Assembly: GCA_050329415.1 (NCBI GenBank)
Contig: JBHJOS010000174.1
Span: 1-12,827 of the forward strand
Direction of reading: 5' to 3'
DNA: 12,827 bases
Source: JANNOG01 sp050329415
Lineage (GTDB): Bacteria; Actinomycetota; Actinomycetes; Actinomycetales; JBBAYJ01
Part shown: positions 1 to 6,957 of the stretch, one piece after another
Layout: every line of letters starts with the position of its first letter
Numbering within the stretch: the stretch's first letter is position 1
Made by a program: the position numbers and the translations under genes
Notes under the pieces: model-generated
What the model was told of the DNA's origin: nothing
The model's input: the letters and a program-made list of their open reading frames with translations, nothing else
Databases searched by the model: none

Positions 1-44
1 CGCCCGGGTTGATGCGGGCCAACCTCGGCGATTGCCGCCACTTG

Positions 45-80
45 CCGGGGGTGCCGGGGGTGGCGGGGGCGCCGGGGTGG
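45..80. repeat. Imperfect 9-bp GC-rich tandem repeat downstream of whiB
   Basis: Four consecutive 9-bp units of the form CCGGGGGTG (45-53, 54-62, 63-71, 72-80) lie immediately beyond the whiB stop codon. The first two are identical and the last two diverge by two or three bases. I see no credible gene in bases 1-83. Whether the repeat belongs to a neighbouring gene cannot be decided at the window edge. Confidence 0.5.
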
Positions 81-83
81 CGG

Positions 84-479
84 TCAGGCGGAGAGCTGGG
101 ACTCGCGGGCTGTGACTGCCTGCCGGGGCACGACGGCGTGGCGAGGTGTGCCGGCGTGGCGAGGGGTGTCGACGCCGTGGGGAGCCGGGACGGTGGGCGC
201 GGCGGACTCCTGCTCCTCCATCGCGTTCTGGAACACCTCACGCCACGAGGCCACACCGGGGTGGTTACGCAGTAGTTGCCGACGCTCACGCTCGGTCATG
301 CCACCCCACACACCGAACTCGGTGCGGGTGTCGAGGGCGTGGGACAGGCACTCCGCGCGAACCGGGCAGCGGAAGCAGACGATCTTGGCCTGCTGCTGTG
401 CGGCGCCCTGCACGAACAGCGCATCGGGGTGATCCTCCCGACACACCGCCTGTGTCGGCCAGTCCTCGTTCCACGGCAT
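84..479 (-). CDS. whiB4: WhiB-family iron-sulfur transcription factor (WhiB4/WblA type)
   Basis: A 131-residue WhiB-like protein. The four cluster-binding cysteines are Cys13, Cys35, Cys38 and Cys44 (C-X2-C-X5-C after a distant first Cys). They are followed by the family beta-turn GVWGGMTERERR at 56-67 and a basic stretch. Family members bind a [4Fe-4S] cluster and act as redox- or NO-sensitive regulators, usually with a primary sigma factor. The DALFVQGAAQQ stretch and the divergent ponA2 neighbour match what I recall of Mycobacterium whiB4 and Streptomyces wblA. The ATG at 479 is chosen because AGGAGG lies 11 nt upstream (491-496, minus strand). Residues 104-121 are an unusual tail of three hexapeptides (DTPRHA, GTPRHA, VVPRQA). 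Family assignment is secure; the WhiB4/WblA orthology rests on context and similarity. Confidence 0.93.
   Translation of the reverse strand: MPWNEDWPTQAVCREDHPDALFVQGAAQQQAKIVCFRCPVRAECLSHALDTRTEFGVWGGMTERERRQLLRNHPGVASWREVFQNAMEEQESAAPTVPAPHGVDTPRHAGTPRHAVVPRQAVTARESQLSA
135..170. repeat. 18-bp tandem repeat encoding the WhiB hexapeptide tail
   Basis: Two 18-bp units (135-152 and 153-170) begin with the shared 12-mer GGCGTGGCGAGG and differ at a few of the remaining bases. On the minus strand they encode the DTPRHA and GTPRHA units of the WhiB C-terminus; a more degenerate third unit (VVPRQA) is adjacent. The in-frame 18-bp period suggests duplication by slippage. Confidence 0.7.
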
Positions 480-504
480 CCTGCGTCACTCCTCCTCGTC
501 CCCG

Positions 505-522
505 GCCGCAGTCCACTGCGGC
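505..522. promoter_or_regulatory. Perfect 8-2-8 palindrome upstream of whiB (candidate operator)
   Basis: GCCGCAGT-CC-ACTGCGGC is a perfect inverted repeat with 8-bp arms and a 2-bp spacer. It lies 9 bp upstream of the whiB Shine-Dalgarno and just downstream of a candidate minus-strand -10 box. The 2-nt spacer is tight for an RNA hairpin, so a dimeric DNA-binding protein site, possibly autoregulatory, is the likelier reading. Function is inferred. Confidence 0.5.
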
Positions 523-531
523 ACGCGAGTG

Positions 532-537
532 ACGCTA
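532..537 (-). promoter_or_regulatory. Candidate -10 box for whiB
   Basis: On the minus strand the hexamer reads TAGCGT, fitting the actinobacterial TANNNT pattern. It would start transcription near 524-525, right at the palindrome edge, giving a leader of about 45 nt. No good TTGACA-like -35 is visible at the expected distance, so this is weak. Confidence 0.3.
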
Positions 538-701
538 GGAAGCGAGGGCTCCGCGGGGCAGCGGGCGATCGTCCGGTTCCGGCCCGCCGATCGGTCGGCC
601 GTGACTCATCCGATCGGGGGACCCGCGAACTGGATCATCGCGGAGATCCGGGGCTCGCCAGATCGGGTTCGGGCGGTCGAGACGCTCGCAGGAACGGCGC
701 C

Positions 702-707
702 TACCCT
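702..707 (+). promoter_or_regulatory. Candidate -10 box giving a leaderless ponA2 transcript
   Basis: TACCCT ends 7 nt before the in-frame GTG at 715. This is the spacing expected when transcription starts on the initiation codon, as is common in actinobacteria. No Shine-Dalgarno precedes that GTG at a normal distance. A -35 element is not obvious. Confidence 0.4.
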
Positions 708-714
708 GTGCACC

Positions 715-3156
715 GTGAGGGGTCGCGGATCACTGATGAACGAGATCGTCCGGGGGGCCGGTCTGCTCGGAGCCTTCGTCGTCGTGTGTGTCGCAGCGGG
801 CATCCTGTTCTCCGGGCTGTTCCTGCCCGGGGCCGCGACCGCGGGGTTCCTCGCCCGCAGCGGAGTCGAGTTCTACGACGACCTGCCGACGGACATCGAG
901 GAGCCGCCGCTGTCGGAGTACACGACGATCACGGCCGTCGATGGCAGCCCGATCGCGACGATCTACCGGCAGAACCGCGAGGTCGTCCCCCTGACCTCGG
1001 TGAACCAGACCATGGTCGACGCGATCCTCGCCATCGAGGACTCCCGGTTCTACGAGCACGGCGGCGTCGACACCCGGGGCACCGCGCGCGCACTGGTCAA
1101 CAACGTCCTCGGCGGCAGCCAGCAGGGCGCCTCCACGCTCACCCAGCAGTACGTCAAGAACGTCCTGCTGGAGCGCGCGGTGCGGGAGGGTGACCGCGAG
1201 GCCGCCCGGGCCGCCGTGGCCAGTTCAGGGGTCGAGGGGTACCAGCGCAAGCTGCTGGAAGCGCGCTACGCCATCGCGATCGAGGAGCGCTTCACCAAGG
1301 AGGAGATCCTCGAGCGCTACCTCAACATCTCGAACTTCGGGGGCGGCGGTGACGGCGGCGGGGCCGCCTACGGCATCTTCGCGGCCAGCCGCTACTGGTT
1401 CCAGGTCAACCCCGCGGACCTCTCCCTGACCCAGGCGGCGCTGCTGGCCGGCATCGTCCAGCGACCGAACGAGCTGGACCCGGTGAGCAACCCCGAGGCC
1501 GCTCTCGCCCGCCGCAACACCGTGCTGGCCCGCATGCTGGACACAGAGAAGATCACTCAGGAGCAGTACGACGCCGCGATCGCCGAGCCGATCACCGTGA
1601 CGCCCCAGAACCGGCCGAACGGCTGCGAGGCCGCCGGCTCCATGGCCTTCTTCTGCCAGCACGTCATCAGTGAGATCACGGCCCCGGACGTCGAGGGCGC
1701 GCAGAGTCGCTACGCCGCTCTCGGCGAGACCCGGGACGATCGGGTCGCCGCCCTGTACAACGGCGGGCTCACGATCACGACGACGGTCGATCCGCGGATG
1801 CAGCAGATCGCCTGGGAGGCGGTGCGCTCGCAAGTGCCCGAGACGGACCGGGCCGGCGTCGCCATGCCGGTGGTGCAGCCGGGCACCGGGCACATCCTCG
1901 CCATGGCCCAGAACCGGGTGTTCGGCAAACAGGAGGGCCAGCAGTTCACCGAGGTCAACTTCTCGACCTCCAGCGGTGCGAACGGGGTGCAACCGGGATC
2001 GACCTTCAAGCCGTTCGTCCTGGCCCGCTGGCTGGAGACCGGTCGGCCACTCAGCGCCCGCGTCGATGGCAGCGAGCCGTACAACTACGACGTCGCAGAC
2101 TTCGTGACGTGTGTGGAGACAGCGAGCGAGGTCCGGGAGGCGGGCAACGCCGGGGACTCCGGCGACACCGGGTCCGGAATCTCGGTGCTCGAGGCCACCT
2201 TCCGGTCAGTCAACACGGCGTACCTGCGGATGGCGCAGCAGCTCAACCTGTGCGAGATCCGTGACCTGGCCGCCCGGCTCGGCGTCACCGACGTGGCACA
2301 GGGGCGCAACGGTCAGTTCGAGCCGTTCCCCTCGATGGTGCTGGGCGTCGGCAGCGTGACACCGCTGGCAATGGCGGGCGCGTACGCCGCCTTCGCCGCG
2401 GACGGGCTGTTCTGCCCTCCGACCGCCGTGACCGCCGTCACGGGAGGCGACGGTGCGCAGGTCGAGCTGCCGCCACCGGCCTGCACACAGGCGATCGACC
2501 CCGAGGTGGCGCGCGGGGTGAACTACGCGCTGCAGCAGACTCCGCAACAGGGGACCGCCCGCCGCCTCAGCTACATCGGCTTCCCGATCGCCGGCAAGAC
2601 CGGCACCACCCAGAGCTTCCGCGACACGTGGTTCGCCGGGTACACGCCGAGCCTCGCCGCGGTGGTGTGGATCGGGGACTCCGCACCGACCCCGGTGGCG
2701 CTGACGGACTTCCCGATCAACGGCGAACAGCGGTCCGCCGTCTACGGCTCGACGTACGCGGTGCCGACGTGGGAAGCGTTCATGCCGAGGGCCGTTGGCG
2801 AACTCGGCATCGCGACCCCGCCGTTCAACGACCCGGGCAGCGACATCATCTTCGGCCCCCAGGTGCGGGTCCCGTCGGTGGTGGGTACCCAGGTGAGCAC
2901 CGCCGAGGCCCGCCTCGCCGAGGCGGGGTTCACCATGGCGGTCTCCGGCGAGAGCCAGGGCAGCTCCGGCGTCCCCGAGGGCCTCGTCGCCTCCCAGAGC
3001 CCCGGCGGTGGCGGTTCGGCGCCCGCGGGCTCGACCGTCACGGTGTTCCTCTCCGGTGGCGGAGGCGGCGGCGGGTTCCTCGATGACCTCATCGACTCCA
3101 TCACCCGTCCCGGCGACGACAACGGCCGCGGCAACGGGCGACCGGACGACGGCTGA
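715..3156 (+). CDS. ponA2: Bifunctional class A penicillin-binding protein (PonA2-like, PASTA domain)
   Basis: Membrane-anchored enzyme that polymerises peptidoglycan glycan strands and cross-links the stem peptides. About 813 residues from GTG 715, close to the length I recall for Mycobacterium PonA2. A membrane anchor spans residues 14-37. The GT51 glycosyltransferase domain follows, with EDSRFYEHGGVD (catalytic Glu108) and GASTLTQQYVKN (138-149). The transpeptidase domain shows STFK (Ser429), SVN (498-500) and KTGTT (628-632). A single PASTA domain lies at about 717-781, then a Gly-rich run and an acidic-basic tail. The conserved Cys pair in NGCEAAGSMAFFCQHV is also in mycobacterial PonA2. 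An open frame extends to 529, but the added residues do not resemble the family and would precede the anchor. ATG 736 is an equally plausible start (806 aa). Divergent from whiB. Confidence 0.95.
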   Translation: MRGRGSLMNEIVRGAGLLGAFVVVCVAAGILFSGLFLPGAATAGFLARSGVEFYDDLPTDIEEPPLSEYTTITAVDGSPIATIYRQNREVVPLTSVNQTMVDAILAIEDSRFYEHGGVDTRGTARALVNNVLGGSQQGASTLTQQYVKNVLLERAVREGDREAARAAVASSGVEGYQRKLLEARYAIAIEERFTKEEILERYLNISNFGGGGDGGGAAYGIFAASRYWFQVNPADLSLTQAALLAGIVQRPNELDPVSNPEAALARRNTVLARMLDTEKITQEQYDAAIAEPITVTPQNRPNGCEAAGSMAFFCQHVISEITAPDVEGAQSRYAALGETRDDRVAALYNGGLTITTTVDPRMQQIAWEAVRSQVPETDRAGVAMPVVQPGTGHILAMAQNRVFGKQEGQQFTEVNFSTSSGANGVQPGSTFKPFVLARWLETGRPLSARVDGSEPYNYDVADFVTCVETASEVREAGNAGDSGDTGSGISVLEATFRSVNTAYLRMAQQLNLCEIRDLAARLGVTDVAQGRNGQFEPFPSMVLGVGSVTPLAMAGAYAAFAADGLFCPPTAVTAVTGGDGAQVELPPPACTQAIDPEVARGVNYALQQTPQQGTARRLSYIGFPIAGKTGTTQSFRDTWFAGYTPSLAAVVWIGDSAPTPVALTDFPINGEQRSAVYGSTYAVPTWEAFMPRAVGELGIATPPFNDPGSDIIFGPQVRVPSVVGTQVSTAEARLAEAGFTMAVSGESQGSSGVPEGLVASQSPGGGGSAPAGSTVTVFLSGGGGGGGFLDDLIDSITRPGDDNGRGNGRPDDG

Positions 3157-3158
3157 CA

Positions 3159-3183
3159 GGTGCCGCAGCCCGCCCGCGGCACC
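3159..3183 (+). terminator. Hairpin just after ponA2
   Basis: GGTGCCGC (3159-3166) and GCGGCACC (3176-3183) form a perfect 8-bp stem with a 9-nt loop, 2 nt after the ponA2 stop codon. No T-tract follows, which is usual for actinobacterial terminators. It separates ponA2 from the tRNA gene. Confidence 0.55.
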
Positions 3184-3195
3184 GTGCCCGTGGGC

Positions 3196-3201
3196 TATGC
3201 T
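3196..3201 (+). promoter_or_regulatory. Candidate -10 box for the tRNA-Pro gene
   Basis: TATGCT, a good TANNNT hexamer, lies 11 nt upstream of the mature tRNA 5' end. No clear -35 sequence is present; the spacer region overlaps the ponA2 hairpin. Confidence 0.4.
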
Positions 3202-3212
3202 GCGGGAGTTCT

Positions 3213-3289
3213 CGGGCTGTAGCGCAGCTTGGTAGCGCGCCTCGTTCGGGTCGAGGAGGTCGTGGGTTCGAATCCCGCCAGCCCGACCA
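3213..3289 (+). tRNA. tRNA-Pro (anticodon CGG)
   Basis: The full cloverleaf can be folded by hand. Acceptor strands are CGGGCTG (3213-3219) and CAGCCCG (3279-3285); the D stem is GCGC/GCGC. The anticodon stem CCTCG/CGAGG holds loop TTCGGGT, giving anticodon CGG at 3247-3249, which reads CCG. The T arm is GTGGG-TTCGAAT-CCCGC. Discriminator A is at 3286 and CCA (3287-3289) is encoded. The C1-G72 pair and A73 are tRNA-Pro identity features. Confidence 0.97.
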
Positions 3290-3303
3290 CCATCCGACGT
3301 TCC

Positions 3304-3337
3304 GCCTCCGCCGACATGAGCCTCAGTCGGCGGAGGC
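3304..3337 (+). terminator. Strong hairpin after tRNA-Pro
   Basis: GCCTCCGCCGAC (3304-3315) and GTCGGCGGAGGC (3326-3337) form a perfect 12-bp GC-rich stem with a 10-nt loop, starting 14 nt after the tRNA CCA. It is followed by no T-run. The likely role is to terminate or define the tRNA transcript. Confidence 0.7.
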
Positions 3338-3419
3338 CACCGGGTCTCCTGCAGAGCCGGTCGAGGGTGCTGGGACGAAATACTGCCCGTCCGGTGTGCC
3401 CGGTCGGGACACGCTCCAT

Positions 3420-3453
3420 CCGCGATCGCCACGCCTGACGTCCCGGATCGCGG
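3420..3453. terminator. Hairpin between convergent tRNA-Pro and phosphoesterase genes
   Basis: CCGCGATC (3420-3427) pairs with GATCGCGG (3446-3453) across an 18-nt loop. On the plus strand a pyrimidine-rich run (CTCTTCTTCTCGTCT) follows. It lies 23 bp beyond the stop codon of the leftward operon, so it may act on either strand. Confidence 0.4.
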
Positions 3454-3476
3454 CGCTCTTCTTCTCGTCTCGCGGA

Positions 3477-4412
3477 TTATGAAACGCTGAGCAGCGACGC
3501 CTCCGGCGGACAGGCCAATCGGACCGGGGTATACGGGCTCGTGCCGACCCCGGGAGTCACGTGCACCCAGGCCGAGCGCCGCGCCCACCTGTCGGGGGCA
3601 CGCACGGACCAGGCGAAGAGGCCCTTGGCGTACCGCGGCTCGAGGTCGCAGTTCGTCACCAGCGCGCCCCGACCGGGCACGCAGACCTGGCCGCCGTGGG
3701 TGTGCCCGGCCAGCACGAGCCTCGCCCCGTCCGCCGTCATCGCGTCGAGCACCCGCCGGTAGGGAGCGTGCGCCACTCCCAGCCGCATCACCGCCCCGTG
3801 GGCGACGGGCGCCGGCTCCGGCATCCGGTCCAGCCCGTGGTGAGGGTCGTCGACCCCGACGAGGTCGACCTCGACCCCGCCGGCCGTGAGGCGGCCCCGC
3901 CGGTTGTCCACGTCCACCCACCCCCGCCCCGTCAGCCCGGCCACCAGTTCGCCCGTCGGCAGCTTCTCGCGATCGGACCACTCCTCGTGACGGCGCGCGG
4001 TGGGACCGGACAGGTACCGCAGCGGGTTGGCGAACCTCGGCGCCACGTAGTCGTTGCTGCCGCGCACGAACGCCCCGGGCCGGTCCAGCAGCTCGCCCAG
4101 GGCATCCAGCGCCACCGGCACCGCGTCCCGGTGGCCGAGGAAGTCGCCCGTGACGACCGTGAGATCGGGCTCCAACGCAGCCAGACCCCGCAGCCACGCA
4201 CGCTTCCGGTGCTGCCAGGGCGCCAGGTGGAGGTCCGACAGGTGGAGGACCCGCAGATGCACCGACAGAGCGGCATCGACCCCGGCGAGGGGAGGCACCT
4301 CGACCCGGCGTACCCGGTACACCGCGGCCTCCGCGAGTGACCAGGCCCCGACAGCAGCCCCGGCGGCGAACCCGATCCCGGCGGCCCGGGCCGCCGCCTG
4401 CCGCCGCCTCAC
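3477..4412 (-). CDS. Calcineurin-like metallophosphoesterase (Rv3683/YkuE-like)
   Basis: A 311-residue protein with the dinuclear metal signature of the family: DLH at Asp60/His62 (HLSDLHL), GD at Gly89-Asp90, GSND at 118-121, His215 (GVAHAP) and GHTHGG with His237/His239. An N-terminal hydrophobic stretch at about 10-30 could be a membrane anchor or signal. Usual members have GNHD/E where this one has GSND; I recall the same variant in actinobacterial relatives. The family hydrolyses phosphomonoesters or diesters; the substrate is unknown. Mycobacterium has a similar gene beside ponA2. The GTG start overlaps the asd stop by 4 nt (GTGA), so translation is probably coupled to asd. It is the last gene of the leftward operon. 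Confidence 0.88.
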   Translation of the reverse strand: MRRRQAAARAAGIGFAAGAAVGAWSLAEAAVYRVRRVEVPPLAGVDAALSVHLRVLHLSDLHLAPWQHRKRAWLRGLAALEPDLTVVTGDFLGHRDAVPVALDALGELLDRPGAFVRGSNDYVAPRFANPLRYLSGPTARRHEEWSDREKLPTGELVAGLTGRGWVDVDNRRGRLTAGGVEVDLVGVDDPHHGLDRMPEPAPVAHGAVMRLGVAHAPYRRVLDAMTADGARLVLAGHTHGGQVCVPGRGALVTNCDLEPRYAKGLFAWSVRAPDRWARRSAWVHVTPGVGTSPYTPVRLACPPEASLLSVS

Positions 4413-5482
4413 ACCGACAGGAGGTCGGCGACGACCAGCTCGGCGATCTGGGCGGTGTTCAGAGCCGCCCCCTTCCGCAGGTTGTCACCCGACACGAAGA
4501 AGTCGAGCGTCTGAGGGAAGTCCAGCGCCTGGCGCAGCCGGCCGACGAACGTCGGGTCGATCCCGGTGGCGTCGATCGGGGTCGGGAACTCGGCATCGGC
4601 CGGCTCGTCCACCACCACCACGTGAGCTGCCTCGACGAGAAGGTCCCGGGCCTCGTCCACGTCGATGTCGGTGGCGAACGTCGCGTGCACGGCGAGCGAG
4701 TGGGTGGTGGCGACCGGCACCCGCACGCACGTCGCGGAGACCTTGAGGTTCGGGATCCCGAGGATCTTGCGGGACTCGTTGCGAACCTTGAGCTCCTCGC
4801 TGCTCCAGCCGCTGTCCTTGAGGCTGCCGGCCCACGGCACGACGTTGAGCGCCAACGGCGCCGGGAACGGCGACGGCTCGTCGCCGAGCTTGTCCATGAT
4901 GGCGCGGCGCACGTCCCCGGCGCGGGTGCCGAGGGAGTGATCGCCGGCCACGACGTCCAGCTCCCGGCGGAGCCGGTCGACGCCGACCTGGCCGGCGCCG
5001 GACGCCGCCTGGTAGGACGCGACGACGATCGCCGTCAGCTGCCACCGCCGGTGCAGCGCGCCGAGAACGTCCATCATCGTCAGGGTCGTGCAGTTGGGGT
5101 TGGCGATGATCCCCCGGGGTCGCTGGCGGACGAGGTGGCCGTTGACTTCCGGCACCACCAACGGCACCTCAGGGTCCATCCGGAACGCGCCGGAGTTGTC
5201 GACGACCACCGCGCCGCGAGACACCGCGACGGGCGCCCAGTCGGCCGAGATCTCGTCCGGGACGTCGAACATGGCGACGTCGACGCCGTCGAACACGCCC
5301 GGCGCCAGGGCCTTGACCTCGACCTCCTCGCCGCGCACGGTGAGTCGCCGACCGGCGGAGCGGGCCGAGGCAACGAGACGGATCTCGCCCCAGATGTCCT
5401 CGCGCTGACTGAGGATGTCGAGCATCACGGTGCCGACAGCCCCTGTCGCGCCGACGACCGCCAAGGTCGGGCGGCGGCTCAC
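4409..5482 (-). CDS. asd: Aspartate-semialdehyde dehydrogenase
   Basis: Cytosolic enzyme that reduces aspartyl-4-phosphate to aspartate semialdehyde with NADPH, the second step towards lysine, diaminopimelate, methionine and threonine. At 357 residues it has family length. The Rossmann motif GATGAVG is at 11-17. The catalytic cysteine is Cys131 in NPNCTT, with Gln158 (SYQAASGAG) and His261 (VATTHS) at the expected active-site positions. EELK at 229-232 matches the substrate-binding segment. The GTG start overlaps the ask stop by 4 nt and its own stop overlaps the next start the same way, so ask-asd-phosphoesterase form a coupled set. Supplying diaminopimelate for peptidoglycan fits the nearby ponA2. 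Confidence 0.96.
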   Translation of the reverse strand: MSRRPTLAVVGATGAVGTVMLDILSQREDIWGEIRLVASARSAGRRLTVRGEEVEVKALAPGVFDGVDVAMFDVPDEISADWAPVAVSRGAVVVDNSGAFRMDPEVPLVVPEVNGHLVRQRPRGIIANPNCTTLTMMDVLGALHRRWQLTAIVVASYQAASGAGQVGVDRLRRELDVVAGDHSLGTRAGDVRRAIMDKLGDEPSPFPAPLALNVVPWAGSLKDSGWSSEELKVRNESRKILGIPNLKVSATCVRVPVATTHSLAVHATFATDIDVDEARDLLVEAAHVVVVDEPADAEFPTPIDATGIDPTFVGRLRQALDFPQTLDFFVSGDNLRKGAALNTAQIAELVVADLLSV

Positions 5483-6000
5483 CGGCCGGTCCCGGCGTAG
5501 ACGACAGCCTCGACGCTGTCGGCGTCCATCTCGAACGCCGAGTGCACGGCGCGCACGGCGGTGTCGAGGTCCTCGGCCCGGGTCACCACCGAGATCCGGA
5601 TCTCTGACGTCGAGATCATCTCGATGTTGACGCCCGCCTCGGAGAGCGCCGTGAAGAACCGGGCCGAGACGCCGGGGTGCGACCGCATTCCCGCCCCGAC
5701 CATGCTCACCTTCCCGATCTGGTCGTTGTAGATGAGGCCCTCGTAGCCGATGGCGTCCTGGCGCTGCTGCAACGAGGACATGGCGGCCCGGCCGTCGCTC
5801 TTCGGCAGGGTGAACGACACGTCCGTCCGCCCCGACCCGCCCGCCGACACGTTCTGGACGATCATGTCGATGTTGACGCCGGCGTCGGCCACTGCCTGGA
5901 AGATCGCCGCCGCCTTGCCCGGCACGTCCGGCACCCCCACGACCGTGATCTTGGCTTCGCTGCGGTCATGGGCAACGCCGGAGATGATCGGCTGTTCCAA
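5479..6000 (-). CDS. Aspartate kinase beta subunit from an internal in-frame TTG start
   Basis: In Corynebacterium and Bacillus, aspartokinase genes also produce a regulatory beta subunit from an internal start. Here TTG (6000-5998, residue 274 of the alpha chain) follows AGGAGG (6006-6011) with a 5-nt spacer. The product would be 173 residues and contain exactly the two ACT domains, against 172 recalled for Corynebacterium LysC beta. It would assemble with the alpha chain and contribute the lysine/threonine binding interface. Seen: the Shine-Dalgarno, start codon and length. Inferred: that it is used. Confidence 0.6.
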   Translation of the reverse strand: MEQPIISGVAHDRSEAKITVVGVPDVPGKAAAIFQAVADAGVNIDMIVQNVSAGGSGRTDVSFTLPKSDGRAAMSSLQQRQDAIGYEGLIYNDQIGKVSMVGAGMRSHPGVSARFFTALSEAGVNIEMISTSEIRISVVTRAEDLDTAVRAVHSAFEMDADSVEAVVYAGTGR

Positions 6001-6819
6001 GGGGTCCTCCTGGGGGGCGTCCGCGGGCGCGGAGCCGTCGGTGGGATCGGAGCCGTCGTCCAGCAGCCCGGCCGGGACAGCCGCTTGATCATCGACGACC
6101 CAGCTACCGGGCCGGTCCGAGAACGAGGACCGGACGTGGACCGGGACGCCATAACGCCGGGCGTACTCGACGCAGCGCAGGTGCAGCACCTTGGCCCCAC
6201 TGGCGGCCATCTCGAGCATCTCCTCGCTGGAGATCCGCGCGATCCGCCGGGCCGTCGGGACGATCCGCGGGTCGGCGGTGAAGACACCGTCGACGTCGGT
6301 GTAGATCTCGCAGGCGTCGGCACCGAGCGCCGCGGCCAGCGCGACCGCCGTGGTGTCGGAGCCGCCCCGGCCGAGCGTCGTGATGTCCTTGGTGTTCTGG
6401 CTCACGCCCTGGAAGCCCGCGACGATCGCCACCGCCCCGTCGTCCAGGGCCGCCCGGATGCGCCCCGGCGTCACGTCGATGATGCGAGCCCTGCCGTGGA
6501 CGGAGTCGGTGATGACGCCGGCCTGGCTGCCGGTGAAGGACCGGGCCTCGTGCCCGAGGTTCGCGATGGCCATGGCGAGCAGCGCCATGCTGATCCGCTC
6601 GCCGGCGGTGAGGAGCATGTCGAGCTCCCGGCCGGGCGGATGCGGGGTCACCCGCTGGGCGAGGTCGATGAGGTCGTCGGTGGTGTCCCCCATCGCGGAC
6701 ACGACGACGCACACCCGGTACCCGGAGTCGCGAGCCCGGACGATGCGACGGGCCACCCGCTTGACGGCCTCGGCGTCGCTGACGCTCGAACCGCCGTACT
6801 TCTGCACGATGAGGCCCAT
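5479..6819 (-). CDS. lysC: Aspartate kinase, alpha subunit (two C-terminal ACT domains)
   Basis: Catalyses ATP-dependent phosphorylation of aspartate, the committed step of the aspartate amino-acid family; usually feedback-inhibited by lysine plus threonine. 446 residues. Kinase motifs are KYGGSS (7-12), GERIS (73-77), FTGSQAG (95-101), LGRGGSDTT (149-157) and the IYTDVDGVFTADPR segment (172-185). Two ACT domains lie at about 278-355 and 360-440, ending in VVYAGTGR as in Corynebacterium LysC. Relative to that ~421-residue protein, an acidic, Pro-rich insert of about 25 residues lies in the linker (243-277). Ser325 corresponds to Corynebacterium Ser301; the Thr311 position is Ser335. ATG 6819 has a perfect AGGAGG 9 nt upstream (6829-6834). 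An internal start for a beta subunit is listed separately. Confidence 0.96.
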   Translation of the reverse strand: MGLIVQKYGGSSVSDAEAVKRVARRIVRARDSGYRVCVVVSAMGDTTDDLIDLAQRVTPHPPGRELDMLLTAGERISMALLAMAIANLGHEARSFTGSQAGVITDSVHGRARIIDVTPGRIRAALDDGAVAIVAGFQGVSQNTKDITTLGRGGSDTTAVALAAALGADACEIYTDVDGVFTADPRIVPTARRIARISSEEMLEMAASGAKVLHLRCVEYARRYGVPVHVRSSFSDRPGSWVVDDQAAVPAGLLDDGSDPTDGSAPADAPQEDPLEQPIISGVAHDRSEAKITVVGVPDVPGKAAAIFQAVADAGVNIDMIVQNVSAGGSGRTDVSFTLPKSDGRAAMSSLQQRQDAIGYEGLIYNDQIGKVSMVGAGMRSHPGVSARFFTALSEAGVNIEMISTSEIRISVVTRAEDLDTAVRAVHSAFEMDADSVEAVVYAGTGR

Positions 6820-6855
6820 GCGGGCGCACCTCCTGGCTGCGGACTGCCCGGGCGG

Positions 6856-6861
6856 AGTCTA
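6856..6861 (-). promoter_or_regulatory. Candidate -10 box for ask-asd operon
   Basis: TAGACT on the minus strand lies in the 138-bp recR-ask gap, 37 nt upstream of the ask ATG. It sits within the short palindrome CTAGCTAG. No convincing -35 is present. The gap otherwise shows no gene; transcription could also read through from dnaX-recR. Confidence 0.3.
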
Positions 6862-6957
6862 GCTAGGTCACACGGAGATAACGGACGACATCGGTCCCGG
6901 CCCTCACAGTCACGGCGCTGGCGGTCGGGGCACTGGAACTCGGCGGGGTGCGGGCGC

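Noticed and set aside
45..80. CRISPR-like array at the left end
   Set aside because: The units are 9 bp with no spacers; simple GC-rich tandem repetition.
529..714. N-terminal extension of PonA2 from GTG 529
   Set aside because: The extra 62 residues precede the membrane anchor, do not resemble the family, and overlap the whiB promoter and GATC-rich region.
2206..4197. 663-residue open frame on the minus strand
   Set aside because: Low-complexity Arg/Gly/Ala-rich antisense frame crossing ponA2, the tRNA and the phosphoesterase gene; a high-GC shadow.
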